From: Candidatus Phyllobacterium onerii
GTDB lineage: Bacteria > Pseudomonadota > Alphaproteobacteria > Rhizobiales > Rhizobiaceae
Length of the DNA stretch: 64,000 nt
Assembly: GCF_028331445.1 (NCBI RefSeq)
Contig: NZ_JAQMHX010000001.1
Location: 806,001-870,000 of the forward strand
Reading direction: 5' to 3'
The stretch's first letter is position 1; each line of letters opens with the position of its first letter. The position numbers and the translations under genes are program-made. Below the pieces are notes generated by a model. That model ran no database searches. It was given only the letters and a program-made list of their open reading frames with translations, and was not told where the DNA came from. Positions 53,393 to 63,238 of the stretch are shown here, one piece after another.

Positions 53393-54349
53393 TCATTCAG
53401 TGACGATCTTCGCCTTGCTGCGCAGTTCCTCGAGATATTTCTTGTCTACGGCTGCCGCTGATGCATCCGGCTTGCCATCACCACCCGCGGCTGCCGTTGC
53501 TTCCTGGGAAAAGACGAGGCGGGCTACGCGATCGTCCGAGACTTGACGGGTCGCGCAAACGCCGAGAAATTCGACGCCCTTATCCGTATCCTGGGTCGTC
53601 GTTGCATGGCCGACCGGCGTGGATATGACCAGCTTCGACCATTCGGGCGGCAGTTCCTGCTCTACGAATTTACCGAGATCGCGCACTGTGACATCCAATG
53701 TGCCCTTGGCGATATCGCGTGTTGTCTGGCAGCCGCTGAAACGGCCACGCATGGCATTGGCTTCACCTCGCCGCTTGGCGAGAATGCCGCGATTATTTGC
53801 GGGGACGACAAATATCACCTGCTGCAGTTGGTATTCGGTAGAGACGGGCTTCTTCCCGCCGTCCTTGAGCATGCGTTGCACGGCGTCCTGCTCGGACACC
53901 CTGGTTCCACCCTGTGTGCGATTACGGGTGGCGAGCGCGCGGCCCCAACTCATCTGCATACGGATATATTCTTTGAAGTGCTGCGGTGTCACACCGGACT
54001 TGTCCAACACACCGTTGAGCTGGTTGAGCGTCATCTTGTTGTTGGTAGCAAAGCGCGTATAGGCGTCGTTCACTTCATTGTCAGAAACAAGCAGATTGAG
54101 TCGTTTCAATTCCTGACGCTTGAGTGCCTCGTCGGTCAATTCATCTCGCGCCTGCTGGGTAAGGTTGCCCTTTTTATGCTGAAGTTTCAGAAAGGCAGCA
54201 CGCTTTGAAATATCGTAGTCGGTGATAGCGGCTCCATTGACGACAATCTTGATCTCGCTTGCTGCAGCAGGCAATGTCACGCCAACCGCCAGAACAGAGT
54301 TCAATGCAGTGATCATCGCCGCTGCAAGAATATGCTTCCTCACCATCAT
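53393..54349 (-). CDS. SurA N-terminal-domain chaperone-like protein
   Basis: A 318-aa exported protein (signal peptide ending LPAAASE) with the SurA_N chaperone module: INGAAITDYDISKR-like VVNGAAITDYDISKRAAFL and LTDEALKRQELKRLNLLVSDNEVNDAYTRFA. The following region around YQLQQVIFVVPA corresponds to a parvulin domain but the usual catalytic blocks are not visible, so prolyl isomerase activity is doubtful. Gene order lptD-surA-pdxA-rsmA is the classic outer-membrane biogenesis cluster, pointing to a periplasmic chaperone role. Confidence 0.85.
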   Translation of the reverse strand: MMVRKHILAAAMITALNSVLAVGVTLPAAASEIKIVVNGAAITDYDISKRAAFLKLQHKKGNLTQQARDELTDEALKRQELKRLNLLVSDNEVNDAYTRFATNNKMTLNQLNGVLDKSGVTPQHFKEYIRMQMSWGRALATRNRTQGGTRVSEQDAVQRMLKDGGKKPVSTEYQLQQVIFVVPANNRGILAKRRGEANAMRGRFSGCQTTRDIAKGTLDVTVRDLGKFVEQELPPEWSKLVISTPVGHATTTQDTDKGVEFLGVCATRQVSDDRVARLVFSQEATAAAGGDGKPDASAAAVDKKYLEELRSKAKIVTE

Positions 54350-54489
54350 TTCTCAACTTGTCCGATCATGGACCATTTTCGCGAAATGGACCGTGTTTTT
54401 GTTTTTGCGATGTTCATTTCCTCTTTATTGTCGCTTTACTAAGGCAAAAGCATGACTGGTCGCAAGTGCGGCCAGCTTAGACAATAAGA

Positions 54490-56838
54490 TTAGATCCCAC
54501 CGATATCGACCGGTTTGCCGATTCCCCACAAGGTCCGGAAGGAGATGTTGAAGCCGAACGTTGAGGTCTTGTCGCCCTCGACGTTGTTGACAGTTACCGG
54601 TTGCTCCTGAGTGTAGTACATGCTGTACGTGAAACACTCGTCATCATAGGCAAGCGCAGCGGTACGTTTTACGAGAGTACTTGACACAAGATCATACGTT
54701 CCGGAGCCGAGGAGTCGCCAGTTTGGCGTCAACTTTGCCTGTCCGCCGACAGTGACTTCCTGGCGGTCGTCGGGGAAACCGTAGGTTTCCTGTGCGGCAA
54801 TGAAAGCGTATTTCACGTAAACAGAGCCATATTTACCAGAGGTCGTGGTCGCCACTGTTGCACGCTTGACTTCAAAATCGTCCTTGTCGAACCTTCCGCC
54901 AGTCGTGATATTGAACGCGCCTTTATTTGCACCGATCATCGCAACATAGTCGGAACGAGCGGATTCCAGTCCCGATTCGGCACCTGCATTGACAAAATCT
55001 GGCGATGCAAAGGAATTGAGCCCGCCTAGCTGGAACGATTGGCCTGCAATACCATTCAAGCCCCAGCCATTGTTGAAGGTACCAGAGTAACGGAGACCGA
55101 GATTGGCACGGGTGCCACCCTCCACCCGATCATATCCGGAGAACTTGTCACGCTCGAACAGGTTCGATGCATCGAAGACAAAACTCTGCGCGTCTTCGTT
55201 CGGCATTTCACCCGGATAGGATTCGTTGTTGCGAACGAAAAGCTGGGCTGTTGGCTCAAGCACATGAGTCGAGTTGGCCGCTGTAAACAGAATTGGCCAT
55301 TTCGTTTCAAGACCAGCGGTAGCCATTGGACGGAAAGCATCAGAACGTGTGACACCGTCTGTATTGGAATCGACATACATACCGTCGCCTCGCAGGGCGA
55401 GAAGGGGGGTGATGACCAATCCGCTTGGGGTGATAAACGAACGTTTCCATTCGGCTTCCCCGGTTATACGGCCATCGTCGCCTTCTATGCCGGCTATGTA
55501 GCCAGTCCGATCGACACCGCTGAAATTGCCGTCAAATTTGTCGCGATGCAGGGCCTGCAAATTCAAATTGAAATTGAGTTCGCCGCCCGCAACCGACTGC
55601 GTAGGTGTGTAGGCATAGTCGAGGCTGGGCAGCACCCAGGGTTGCTTCTGCTCCGAGGAACTCGGATTGGAATCTTCCCAGCCTTCTTGAACATGGAAGC
55701 GGTAGAGACTGAGATCGAAATAGTTGCGGTCGTGCAGGCCGCGCAGATAGACTTGGTCGGTAATGTAATAATTGTCGTAGTCTGCGATGCCGTAGCGATA
55801 GGCGAAAGCCTTGTCCGACTGAGCAAGGACACTCCAACCATAAGTCCAGCGCGGGTTTATGTTGAACGCGCCGGTCGTTCCGATCATTCCCCGCGTCGTA
55901 TTGTTTTGATCAACCTCATCGCTGTCGGAAAATGCGCCAGGATCCTGCTGGTCGATGCCAGCAAGCTTGATCGTATACTGACCATTCGCCAGCCGGTGAC
56001 GCCACTCGGCCTCACCCAGGAAGCCCTGTTGCGTATAGTAGGTTCCCTGCAACGTCAGGTCGTAATTGGGAGCCAGTGCCCAAAAATAAGGAATGGTGAC
56101 ACCGGAACCCAACTCCGTCTCGTGGCGATAGCTCGGCATGAGGAAGCCGCTCTTGCGCTTGACTGTAGGATCGGCGATCTCGAACGCCGGCAGGAATGCC
56201 AGCGGCATGCCAAACATTTCGAAGCGGCCACGCTCAAAGCGAATGGTCTTCTTCTTGCCGTTCCAGATGATTTTCTGGGCACGTACCTGCCATAATGGAG
56301 CCCGTTCAGGCTTGGCCCGGCAGGGCTCGCATGCCGTGTAGATACCATTGTTGAATGTCGTCAGCTCGCCGCCGATGCGCTCCGCGCTCTCGGCTGCAAA
56401 GCGGGTATTGTCCGCCGCTTCAACCCGCAAGGCGTTGACGAAGCCTTCCTTGAAATCATCGGTGACATCGAGATTTTCCGCATAGATGCGGTTGCCGTCT
56501 TTCTCGACGATCTCGACCTTGCCTTCCGCTTTGAGGCGGCCGGTGTTCTGGTCATATGTGACCTTCCGCGCCACGAGGCGGTTTCCATCATAATCGATCT
56601 GCACACCGCCGACCGCTGAAATGGTCTTGGCGTTGATGTCATAGACAAGCTCATCGGACTCCAGCAGCAATTGTGCGTTTGGATCCGTTTTTACATTTCC
56701 GACAAGTGCATCACCCGTCTGGGCGTAGGCTGGGAGCGAAATCCCGCCCGCAAGGCATAGCAAGGCCGTGCTGCACGCAAGCCGTGCAAGCCACGCCGGC
56801 AACACCGAGCGCGTTAAATTCAATCCCACTCTAACCAT
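54490..56838 (-). CDS. lptD: LPS-assembly protein LptD
   Basis: Outer-membrane beta-barrel that inserts LPS at the cell surface. The 782-aa form has a signal peptide (CLAGGISLPAYAQ), an N-terminal OstA/LptA-like domain (LLLESDELVYDINAKTISAVGGVQIDYDGNRLVARKVTYD) and a long barrel ending in aromatic-rich strands (TFGFNISFRTLWGIGKPVDIGGI). The ATG at 56838 gives a proper signal peptide and overlaps lptG by 8 bp; the frame is open a further 14 codons. 140 bp without a gene separate it from the SurA-like gene. Confidence 0.95.
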   Translation of the reverse strand: MVRVGLNLTRSVLPAWLARLACSTALLCLAGGISLPAYAQTGDALVGNVKTDPNAQLLLESDELVYDINAKTISAVGGVQIDYDGNRLVARKVTYDQNTGRLKAEGKVEIVEKDGNRIYAENLDVTDDFKEGFVNALRVEAADNTRFAAESAERIGGELTTFNNGIYTACEPCRAKPERAPLWQVRAQKIIWNGKKKTIRFERGRFEMFGMPLAFLPAFEIADPTVKRKSGFLMPSYRHETELGSGVTIPYFWALAPNYDLTLQGTYYTQQGFLGEAEWRHRLANGQYTIKLAGIDQQDPGAFSDSDEVDQNNTTRGMIGTTGAFNINPRWTYGWSVLAQSDKAFAYRYGIADYDNYYITDQVYLRGLHDRNYFDLSLYRFHVQEGWEDSNPSSSEQKQPWVLPSLDYAYTPTQSVAGGELNFNLNLQALHRDKFDGNFSGVDRTGYIAGIEGDDGRITGEAEWKRSFITPSGLVITPLLALRGDGMYVDSNTDGVTRSDAFRPMATAGLETKWPILFTAANSTHVLEPTAQLFVRNNESYPGEMPNEDAQSFVFDASNLFERDKFSGYDRVEGGTRANLGLRYSGTFNNGWGLNGIAGQSFQLGGLNSFASPDFVNAGAESGLESARSDYVAMIGANKGAFNITTGGRFDKDDFEVKRATVATTTSGKYGSVYVKYAFIAAQETYGFPDDRQEVTVGGQAKLTPNWRLLGSGTYDLVSSTLVKRTAALAYDDECFTYSMYYTQEQPVTVNNVEGDKTSTFGFNISFRTLWGIGKPVDIGGI

Positions 56839-57919
56839 CCTCCTTGTGCAACAGAAAGGAGACCCCAAAAAATGTTGCAATCAACACGGGTGTCCATGCG
56901 GCAACAAAAGGCGGAACGAATCCCGCATTCCCGAATGCCTTGACCACAACAGTGACGACATAAAGCACGAAGCCTGCGAGGACGCCACCCAGAATCATCG
57001 TCCCCGATTGTCCAAACCGGACAAATTTCAACGAAACGGTTGCAGCAATTAAAGTCATCGCCATCAGCAGAGCCGGCAAAGCCAATAAAGACTGGAAATG
57101 CATATCAAAAGCGTTGGCTGGATAGCCAAAAGAGCGAGCTGCGGCAATTTTGTTACGCAGCTCAAAAAAAGGAATGGTCTCGGGTCGCGCGAGGCTTTCT
57201 TCAACGAATTCAGGGCGTAGATGCGTTGGAATGCGCACGGTGTCCAAGGAAACCGGCGTCTCTCCCAACACAAATTTCGTCACCTGATTCAGCTGCCAGA
57301 AACCGTCATCCAGATCAGCGCTCTTGGCGTCCAGCCGCTCGGTAACGTCCTGGTTCTTGTCAAGTCGAATGAAGACGGCGTCGACCAAACGCAATCCACG
57401 GTTGACGATCGACTTGGAGCCGATGATCGTTTCGCCCTCTTCGGTTTTTTGCCGCAACCAAGGGACGCGATCTGCCGATACATCATTGGCTTTTCCGGCG
57501 CGCCAGTTTGCCGTTATCTGTTCGCTTCTCTCAAAACCATAGGCAGCAAGCGGATTGACGATCAGCACAGCCGCCAGGCCGAAAAGAAACGCGCCCGTAC
57601 AGGCCGGCAGAAGAAACTGCCAGGCCGAAACACCGACAGAACGCGCGACGACCAGTTCATATTTACGATTGAGCGAAATAAGCGTCGCCATCGCCGCAAA
57701 CAGCGCGATGAATGGAAACACCTGCTGCATGATGTAGGGGATGCGCATCACCGACAGCCCAAAGGCACTGATCGCAGAATAGTCGGGCAGCGCAGACAGC
57801 TTTCCCGATAATTCGGTAAAGTCGAGGATGAGGGCCAACGCAAAGCTGCCCATCAGGAAATAGCATGTGATCGTCACATAGCGGAGGAAGAAGTAGCGCC
57901 CGAGCGTCCAGCCGATCAT
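56831..57919 (-). CDS. lptG: LPS export permease LptG
   Basis: A 362-aa inner-membrane protein of the YjgP/YjgQ family that with LptF and the LptB ATPase pulls LPS from the membrane. It has an N-terminal block of three membrane segments, a periplasmic beta-jellyroll part (about 110-260) and three C-terminal segments. Opening GWTLGRYFFLRYVTITCYFLMGSFALALILDFTEL and MRIPYIMQQVFPFIALFAAMATLISLNRKYELVVARSVG are typical. One base overlaps lptF. Confidence 0.94.
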   Translation of the reverse strand: MIGWTLGRYFFLRYVTITCYFLMGSFALALILDFTELSGKLSALPDYSAISAFGLSVMRIPYIMQQVFPFIALFAAMATLISLNRKYELVVARSVGVSAWQFLLPACTGAFLFGLAAVLIVNPLAAYGFERSEQITANWRAGKANDVSADRVPWLRQKTEEGETIIGSKSIVNRGLRLVDAVFIRLDKNQDVTERLDAKSADLDDGFWQLNQVTKFVLGETPVSLDTVRIPTHLRPEFVEESLARPETIPFFELRNKIAAARSFGYPANAFDMHFQSLLALPALLMAMTLIAATVSLKFVRFGQSGTMILGGVLAGFVLYVVTVVVKAFGNAGFVPPFVAAWTPVLIATFFGVSFLLHKEDG

Positions 57920-59121
57920 TACCGGTGTCCTCCGCGCTTGCGACCGAACAATCTTGCTCCAGCGCTCGCAAATGCCACCTGCCTGGTTTCAAAAGTACGT
58001 TTGAACCAGTTACTCCACGTTGTCGGGATACCGATCTGGCGATTGGTTGCGAGCGCATAAATCGCGGAAAGCGCTGCGAGAATTGGAATTGCGAAGAGCA
58101 TTGGCAGCATCGACGCGTTCTTGTCCGTGCTCTGCCCGGTCGAATATCCCAGCCAGAACACAATGAGGCTGATCGTTATCGCCGTAAATGAAGCGGATAT
58201 GCGTGCTTCGCGATGAGAGCGTGAGTCAGCAGCAGCGGCGAGGGAGATCAGTGCAAACACGATCGGATACATCCAGTCAGTCAGACGCTTGTAGAGCTCG
58301 GAAGTGTAGCGAAGCGGACGCTGTTGATATTGTTTGTCGTTCGGATCTGGATTCATGAGGTAATCGAGAGGCCGGTCCTTCGGAAAGATCGTGGCCTCCT
58401 TGTCATCCGACGAAAGAAATGCCGCGAGATCAAGAGCATAGGTATTGAACTTGATGATGGACACATTGCCGGTCTGCACATCGCGTCGATGGACCTCGCC
58501 ATCCTTCATGATTAGCAGGCCCTGATCGGCGGTTTGGACGACTAGGCCTTCCTTGGCGTAATAAATGAGATCCGTCGTCTTATCGCGCGAATCGGAAACG
58601 AACAGGCCCTGGATCGTGCCATTGGAATCGCGGTTCTCGATCTGGAGGTAAAGGTCCGTATCGATTTCCCGGAACGAGCCTTGTTGAACCACGAGATTGA
58701 TCACATCGCCACGCGCCTCGGCCACCATCTGGCGCATGTTCATCTGCGAATACGGCACGACGAAGTTGGAAATAAGGAAGGATGCAGCTGCGATGACGAT
58801 CGCAAAAAGCATGACAGGACGGATCACGGCGGAACGTGGCGCGCCCGCCGCATTGATGACCACGAGTTCCGAATCCTGGTTCATCGTCGAAAGCGTTTGC
58901 GTCACGGCAATCACCAGAGCAAACGGCATCACCACGGGAAAGGCGGATGGAAGCAGATTGGAACTGAATTTTAGAATATAGTAAAAGCTCTGTCCGCTGG
59001 TCGTCAGAAAATTGATACGACCGAGCACCTGAACGATCCATGTGATTCCGACCGCTGAAAGCAGAACGGCAAAAAACATGACGACGATCCGTCGCAAGAT
59101 GTATATCTCAATCAGGCGCAT
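57919..59121 (-). CDS. lptF: LPS export permease LptF
   Basis: A 400-aa partner of LptG with the same architecture. Diagnostic opening MRLIEIYILRRIVVMFFAVLLSAVGITWIVQ, NLLPSAFPVVMPFALVIAVTQTLSTMNQDSELVVINAAGA, periplasmic jellyroll, and terminal helices. A basic C-terminal tail (FGRKRGGHR). It is first of the lptF-lptG-lptD minus-strand operon, divergent from pepA with a 286-bp spacer holding GTTCAAT repeats. Confidence 0.94.
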   Translation of the reverse strand: MRLIEIYILRRIVVMFFAVLLSAVGITWIVQVLGRINFLTTSGQSFYYILKFSSNLLPSAFPVVMPFALVIAVTQTLSTMNQDSELVVINAAGAPRSAVIRPVMLFAIVIAAASFLISNFVVPYSQMNMRQMVAEARGDVINLVVQQGSFREIDTDLYLQIENRDSNGTIQGLFVSDSRDKTTDLIYYAKEGLVVQTADQGLLIMKDGEVHRRDVQTGNVSIIKFNTYALDLAAFLSSDDKEATIFPKDRPLDYLMNPDPNDKQYQQRPLRYTSELYKRLTDWMYPIVFALISLAAAADSRSHREARISASFTAITISLIVFWLGYSTGQSTDKNASMLPMLFAIPILAALSAIYALATNRQIGIPTTWSNWFKRTFETRQVAFASAGARLFGRKRGGHR

Positions 59122-59176
59122 GTCATGTTTCGCAAAAAGAGTTCCGCCACCTTGTTCGACCAGCCGTTCATTAAAG

Positions 59177-59276
59177 CCCGACCGTTCAATCTATGCCATG
59201 GGAGCCAAGGCATTATTTTGAGCTTTATGGGACGAACCCGTTACATGTTCAATAAACCCGACATATGTTCAATCTA
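59177..59276. repeat. three GTTCAAT direct repeats between lptF and pepA
   Basis: GTTCAATCTA (59184-59193), GTTCAAT (59247-59253) and GTTCAATCTA (59267-59276), each preceded within 10 bases by CCCG. The last two are 20 bp apart, about two helical turns. They lie in the only large regulatory spacer of the lptFGD operon and pepA, so they may be binding sites for an unknown regulator. Confidence 0.45.
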
Positions 59277-59407
59277 GTCAGGCTTGGCTAAAAATAGGCG
59301 AAGAAAGCTAGTTAACAAGGTCTTAGTCAATCCCTTCACGATCACCCCCTTCATTCATCAAGATCGATGATCATGAAAGTCACATTTTTGTTCAAACCGG
59401 AGATATC

Positions 59408-60904
59408 ATGTCCAAACGCCCATCCATCAGTTTCGCAAAATATGCAGCCGTCGAAAGCGGCACCGCAATCTTGCTTGTTCCCGCTGAAGGCAAAGCAGCT
59501 GCAGAAGCCGAATCTGTTGTCGGACAGGCATTGCTGTCGCGTATCATCAGCGTCTCGGATTTCAAGGGAAAACTTGCAACGAGCCTATCTACCCTCGCTC
59601 CAAATGGCACAGAACTGGAACGGCTGGTGCTTGTGGGTAGCGGCGATCCGACCAAGCTCAAGGGCGATGATTGGCTGAAAATCGGTGGCGCGGCATTTTC
59701 AAAAATCGGAAAATCCAAAAATGTCTCGGTGGTTCTTGCGTTGCCGGGTACAGATATCTCAGCCGAAAACGCTGCCGATTTCGCCCAGGGTGTGCTTCTT
59801 CGCTCCTACACGTTCGACAAGTACAAGACAAAGAAAGGCAAAGACGAGAGCGAGAAGGAAGATAAATTCGTCGCTAGCATCACTATCCAGGTAGCTGATC
59901 CTCACGCTGCGAAAAAGGCATTTGCGAGTGCCGAAGCGGTGGCGGATGGCGTTATTCTTGCCCGCAATCTGGTCAACGAACCTGCCAATGTTCTCGGTCC
60001 AGTCGAATTCGCCGAACGTGTCGAAGAGTTGAAAAAGCTTGACGTCAAGGTCGAGATTTTGACGGAGAAGGACATGAAGAAGCTCGGCATGGGCTCGCTG
60101 CTCGGCGTCGCACAGGGTTCCTCGCGTCCGGCGCGGATCGCGATCATGGAATGGCACGGCGGCAAAAGCAAAGACAAGCCGATCGCCTTTGTCGGCAAGG
60201 GCGTGACCTTCGATTCTGGCGGTCTTTCCATCAAGCCCGCTGGCGGCATGGAGGAAATGAAGGGCGACATGGGTGGTGCGGCCGCAGTCACCGGCCTTAT
60301 GCACGCCCTTGCCTCGCGCAAGGCCAAGGTCAATGTCGTCGGTGTCATCGGGATCGTTGAAAACATGATCAATGGTGATGCACAGCGCCCTGGCGATATC
60401 GTCACGTCCATGTCGGGCCAGACGATCGAAGTGCTCAACACCGATGCGGAAGGGCGCCTCGTCCTCGCAGACGCGCTTTACTATTGCAATGATCGCTTCC
60501 AGCCCAAGTTCATGGTCAATCTGGCTACCCTGACAGGCGCCATCATGGTGGCTCTCGGCGTTTATCAGGCAGGGCTGTTTTCCAATGACGATGCACTTGC
60601 CGCACAGCTCTTCGATGCCGGCCAGGCAACCGGCGAAAGGCTGTGGCGCATGCCACTCGGCGCCGAATACGACAAACTCATCGACACCAAGAATGCCGAC
60701 ATGAAGAACATTGGCGGACGTCACGGTGGCGCAATCATTGCCGCACAGTTCCTGAAGCGCTTCGTGGGTGATACGCCTTGGGCCCATCTCGACATTGCCG
60801 GCACCGCGATAGGTGCGCCGACCAATGAGTATAGCCAGTCCTGGGCTTCGGGCTACGGCGTTCGCCTTCTCGACAGGCTGGTTCGCGACAATTTCGAAGG
60901 GTAG
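59408..60904 (+). CDS. pepA: leucyl aminopeptidase (cytosol aminopeptidase)
   Basis: A 498-aa M17 metallopeptidase. The N-terminal macro-like domain is followed by the catalytic domain with [34 protein letters not shown] (metal ligands and Lys), the signature [14 protein letters not shown], and the hexamer-forming C-terminus with [10 protein letters not shown]. In E. coli PepA also binds DNA; no evidence for this here. An intrinsic terminator follows. Confidence 0.97.
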   Translation: MSKRPSISFAKYAAVESGTAILLVPAEGKAAAEAESVVGQALLSRIISVSDFKGKLATSLSTLAPNGTELERLVLVGSGDPTKLKGDDWLKIGGAAFSKIGKSKNVSVVLALPGTDISAENAADFAQGVLLRSYTFDKYKTKKGKDESEKEDKFVASITIQVADPHAAKKAFASAEAVADGVILARNLVNEPANVLGPVEFAERVEELKKLDVKVEILTEKDMKKLGMGSLLGVAQGSSRPARIAIMEWHGGKSKDKPIAFVGKGVTFDSGGLSIKPAGGMEEMKGDMGGAAAVTGLMHALASRKAKVNVVGVIGIVENMINGDAQRPGDIVTSMSGQTIEVLNTDAEGRLVLADALYYCNDRFQPKFMVNLATLTGAIMVALGVYQAGLFSNDDALAAQLFDAGQATGERLWRMPLGAEYDKLIDTKNADMKNIGGRHGGAIIAAQFLKRFVGDTPWAHLDIAGTAIGAPTNEYSQSWASGYGVRLLDRLVRDNFEG

Positions 60905-60914
60905 AAGTTAAAAC

Positions 60915-60942
60915 GGACTGGCTTGACGTGAGCCAGTCCTTT
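60915..60942 (+). terminator. intrinsic terminator between pepA and holC
   Basis: GGACTGGCT (60915-60923), 7-nt loop, AGCCAGTCC (60931-60939), then TTT. On the other strand four T follow the stem. It lies 10 bp past the pepA stop, 16 bp before holC. Confidence 0.75.
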
Positions 60943-60958
60943 CACACAGACTGCATCG

Positions 60959-61408
60959 ATGACTGAAATTCTCTTCTACCATCTGACTGAATCGACACTG
61001 GAGAACGCATTGCCGGGTCTCGTCGAGCGTTCGCTCGATCGCAAATGGAGAGTCGTCATCCAGACAGGTTCCGAGGAGCGGCGCGACAGTCTCGACAATC
61101 ACCTTTGGACCTGGTCCGATGCCTCATTCCTCGCCCATGCGACTGACCAGGAGCCTCATCCGGAGGAGCAGCCAATCATCCTGACAACAGGTTACGGCAA
61201 CGCCAACAACGCGACCGTGCGCTTTCTTGTCGATGGGGCCGAGCCGCAGTATGTCGAAGCCTATGAGCGGCTGGTCCTCATGTTTGATGGCCACGACCAG
61301 CAACAGCTTGAGCAGGCGAGGACGCAATGGAAACTGTTGAAAGAACAGGGTCACAAATTGACCTACTGGCAGCAGAACGCCGAAGGGCGTTGGGAAAAGA
61401 AAGCTTGA
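60959..61408 (+). CDS. holC: DNA polymerase III chi subunit
   Basis: A 149-aa clamp-loader accessory protein that binds SSB. It opens TEILFYHLTESTLENALPGLVERSLDRKWRVVIQTGSEERRDSLDNHLWTW and continues with PIILTT and VEAYERLVLMFDG, typical of HolC; pepA-holC is a common gene pair. The terminator at 60915-60942 sits between them, so holC may have its own promoter or rely on read-through. Confidence 0.93.
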   Translation: MTEILFYHLTESTLENALPGLVERSLDRKWRVVIQTGSEERRDSLDNHLWTWSDASFLAHATDQEPHPEEQPIILTTGYGNANNATVRFLVDGAEPQYVEAYERLVLMFDGHDQQQLEQARTQWKLLKEQGHKLTYWQQNAEGRWEKKA

Positions 61409-61418
61409 GAGACTGTTG

Positions 61419-62012
61419 ATGCGTCCGCTTTTGCTACTCCTCTTGATCGCTGGAATCGTGCTCGGGATTGGATATCCTTGGGTGGTCGGCAATTTCTCGG
61501 GAGAAGAAATCGGGTCATGGCGCGTCTATGATCGTCCCGGTCCCTACAAACCTGTCACCGTAACTTTGACCGCGGGCGACGCTCCGGTGCGCGCCTTCGT
61601 CGACATGCAGCCTTTGCGGAATTTCGTCCCTTCCGTCGGGCGCTCGGCGCTGACGGCCGTCGTCACGCGGCAAGGCAAGGACGTTCTTGTCAAGACCTTG
61701 AACTACGAGAACAGCAAAGCGGCCAACAGGGGCTCACCGCAGGGCCCGCAGGTCTATCGCGACGGCATCGGAGATATCGATCCGGTCGAAGATGGCGATT
61801 ACGTCTTCACCATCGGACCTGGCGATTTCGACGGCCTGGAGGTGGCGGAGGTTGATCTTGTCTTGCGCAAGGGCGCTGCCGCCGTCGACTGGCGAGCCAT
61901 GCCTGCTGGCATCGCGCTGATTGTGATCAGTCTTTTTGGGCTCGTTCGCCTGAGACGCAGTCGCAAGGCAGCAGCAAGCAACGTACCGCCTCCGCCCAAG
62001 TGGGGCAGATGA
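61419..62012 (+). CDS. membrane-anchored hypothetical protein
   Basis: A 197-aa protein with an N-terminal hydrophobic segment (LLLLLLIAGIVLGIGYPWVV), a soluble beta-rich middle (EIGSWRVYDRPGPYKPVTVTLTAGDAPVRAF) and a second membrane segment near the end (AGIALIVISLFGLVRL) followed by a basic tail. Two-pass topology puts the middle in the periplasm. No family recognised. It starts 10 bp after holC and overlaps the next gene by 4 bp. Confidence 0.7.
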   Translation: MRPLLLLLLIAGIVLGIGYPWVVGNFSGEEIGSWRVYDRPGPYKPVTVTLTAGDAPVRAFVDMQPLRNFVPSVGRSALTAVVTRQGKDVLVKTLNYENSKAANRGSPQGPQVYRDGIGDIDPVEDGDYVFTIGPGDFDGLEVAEVDLVLRKGAAAVDWRAMPAGIALIVISLFGLVRLRRSRKAAASNVPPPPKWGR

Positions 62013-62560
62013 TGGTGGATCAGGCAGGGACGTTTCCAAAGATCCTTACCGAAAGACTTCGGTTGCGCCGATTCGAGCCAAAGGATGATGCCGGGCTCCA
62101 CGCCTGTATTGGAGATGCAAATCTCGTGCGCTACTGGGATTTTTCTGCCTGCAAGAATATTCAGGAAACGCGGAGCTGGGTACGGGTGCTCGCCAAAACC
62201 ACGTCACCCAATGAATCCATCGCTTGGGCGGTTGCCGAAAAGGACAGCGATAATTGCATCGGCATGGTCAATTATCATCACCGTGAGCCGCTCAATCGCC
62301 GCTTGGAGATCGGCTACATTCTTCGATCGGAATGGCACGGCCGGGGACTAATGAGCGAAGGGATCCAAGCGGTGATGTCCCATTGCCTCGGTAAGCTGAA
62401 TACCCACCGCATCGCAGCAGTTATTCATCCCGACAATGCCCCGTCCATCAGGCTGGTGACGCGACTTGGATTCGCATGCGAGGGCGGGCCGCTGCGTGAT
62501 TACTGGCGTGTGGGCAACAACTATATGAGCCCCATGCTTTACAGTTTCATCGCCAACTGA
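62009..62560 (+). CDS. GNAT-family N-acetyltransferase (RimJ/RimL-like)
   Basis: A 183-aa acetyl-CoA transferase: LTERLRLRRFEPKDDAGLH at the N-terminus, acetyl-CoA region YILRSEWHGRGLMSEGIQAVMSHCLGKLNTHRIAAVIHPDNAPSIRLVTRLGF (the R-x2-G-x-G/A loop is HGRGLMSEG). The target (protein N-terminus or small amine) is unknown. An ATG at 62009, 62012 or GTG at 62000 are alternative starts, all overlapping the previous stop. Its stop overlaps the convergent regulator by 22 bp. Confidence 0.88.
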   Translation: MMVDQAGTFPKILTERLRLRRFEPKDDAGLHACIGDANLVRYWDFSACKNIQETRSWVRVLAKTTSPNESIAWAVAEKDSDNCIGMVNYHHREPLNRRLEIGYILRSEWHGRGLMSEGIQAVMSHCLGKLNTHRIAAVIHPDNAPSIRLVTRLGFACEGGPLRDYWRVGNNYMSPMLYSFIAN

Positions 62561-63204
62561 CGATCCTCATTGTGCTTTTCGACGATGCGGTAGGCACAGC
62601 GCCGGGCACCTTTCAATATGTGCTCGAAACGTTTGACCTCGACATTCGGCCCAAGCGCCGCCTGAAACACCTCGAGCTCTGACCGGCATAACTTCTGGCA
62701 GGCTTTGGCCGCTACGCAGATAGGGCAGTGATTCTCGATCAGGACAAGATCGCCGCCCGCGTCCCGGCCGACTTCGGCCATGTAGCCCTCTGCCGAACGA
62801 ATTTCTGCGAGTTGTTGGACTTTCAGTTCCAGCGACGTAATCGACGCAAGCGCCGAGCGGTATTGGGTGAGGGTCGATTTTTCGCGATGGGAAATCAACT
62901 GGTCGAGACCGGCATCACCAAAGACTGCTGACACCGACGCCAGAAGGTCCACTGTCAATTCGGCATGGTTGTCGGGAAATTGGGCGTTTCCCGCATCGGT
63001 CAAATGCCAGAAGCGCTTGGGCCTTCCGACACTCTCCCGGCTATCTTCGAAAGCCACAAGACCGTCCTCGTGGAGACGTGTAAGCATCTGCCGCACCGCC
63101 ACGGGGGTAACGCCAAGCCGGTCGGCCAGTACCGCGGCGCTCTGCGCTCCGGCCACTTTCAGCGAATAAAGCATGCGATTTGTCGTGCGATCCTGCATGG
63201 ACAT
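62539..63204 (-). CDS. SufR-like (COG2345) cysteine-containing regulator
   Basis: A 221-aa regulator with an N-terminal winged helix (AQSAAVLADRLGVTPVAVRQMLTRLHEDGLVAFED..GRPKRFWHLTDAG). A C-terminal domain bears the conserved motif ENHCPICVAAKACQKLCRSELEVF; Cys at 160, 163, 169, 173 and 203 are candidates to bind an iron-sulfur cluster, as in cyanobacterial SufR. It lies divergently from an MFS transporter with an 87-bp AT-rich spacer, its likely operator region. Whether it senses Fe-S status, oxidants or metal is not shown. Confidence 0.82.
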   Translation of the reverse strand: MSMQDRTTNRMLYSLKVAGAQSAAVLADRLGVTPVAVRQMLTRLHEDGLVAFEDSRESVGRPKRFWHLTDAGNAQFPDNHAELTVDLLASVSAVFGDAGLDQLISHREKSTLTQYRSALASITSLELKVQQLAEIRSAEGYMAEVGRDAGGDLVLIENHCPICVAAKACQKLCRSELEVFQAALGPNVEVKRFEHILKGARRCAYRIVEKHNEDRQLAMKL

Positions 63205-63238
63205 AAGATAGCAAGAAAAATTTAAAAAGCTATTGCTT

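Noticed and set aside
53393-54349. annotation as a full SurA peptidyl-prolyl isomerase
   Set aside because: The parvulin catalytic blocks are not visible, so only the SurA N-terminal module is claimed.
55039-56295. 418-codon plus-strand frame across lptD
   Set aside because: It is antisense to lptD, with no ribosome site and no family likeness.
59759-60787. 342-codon minus-strand frame across pepA
   Set aside because: It is an antisense shadow of pepA.
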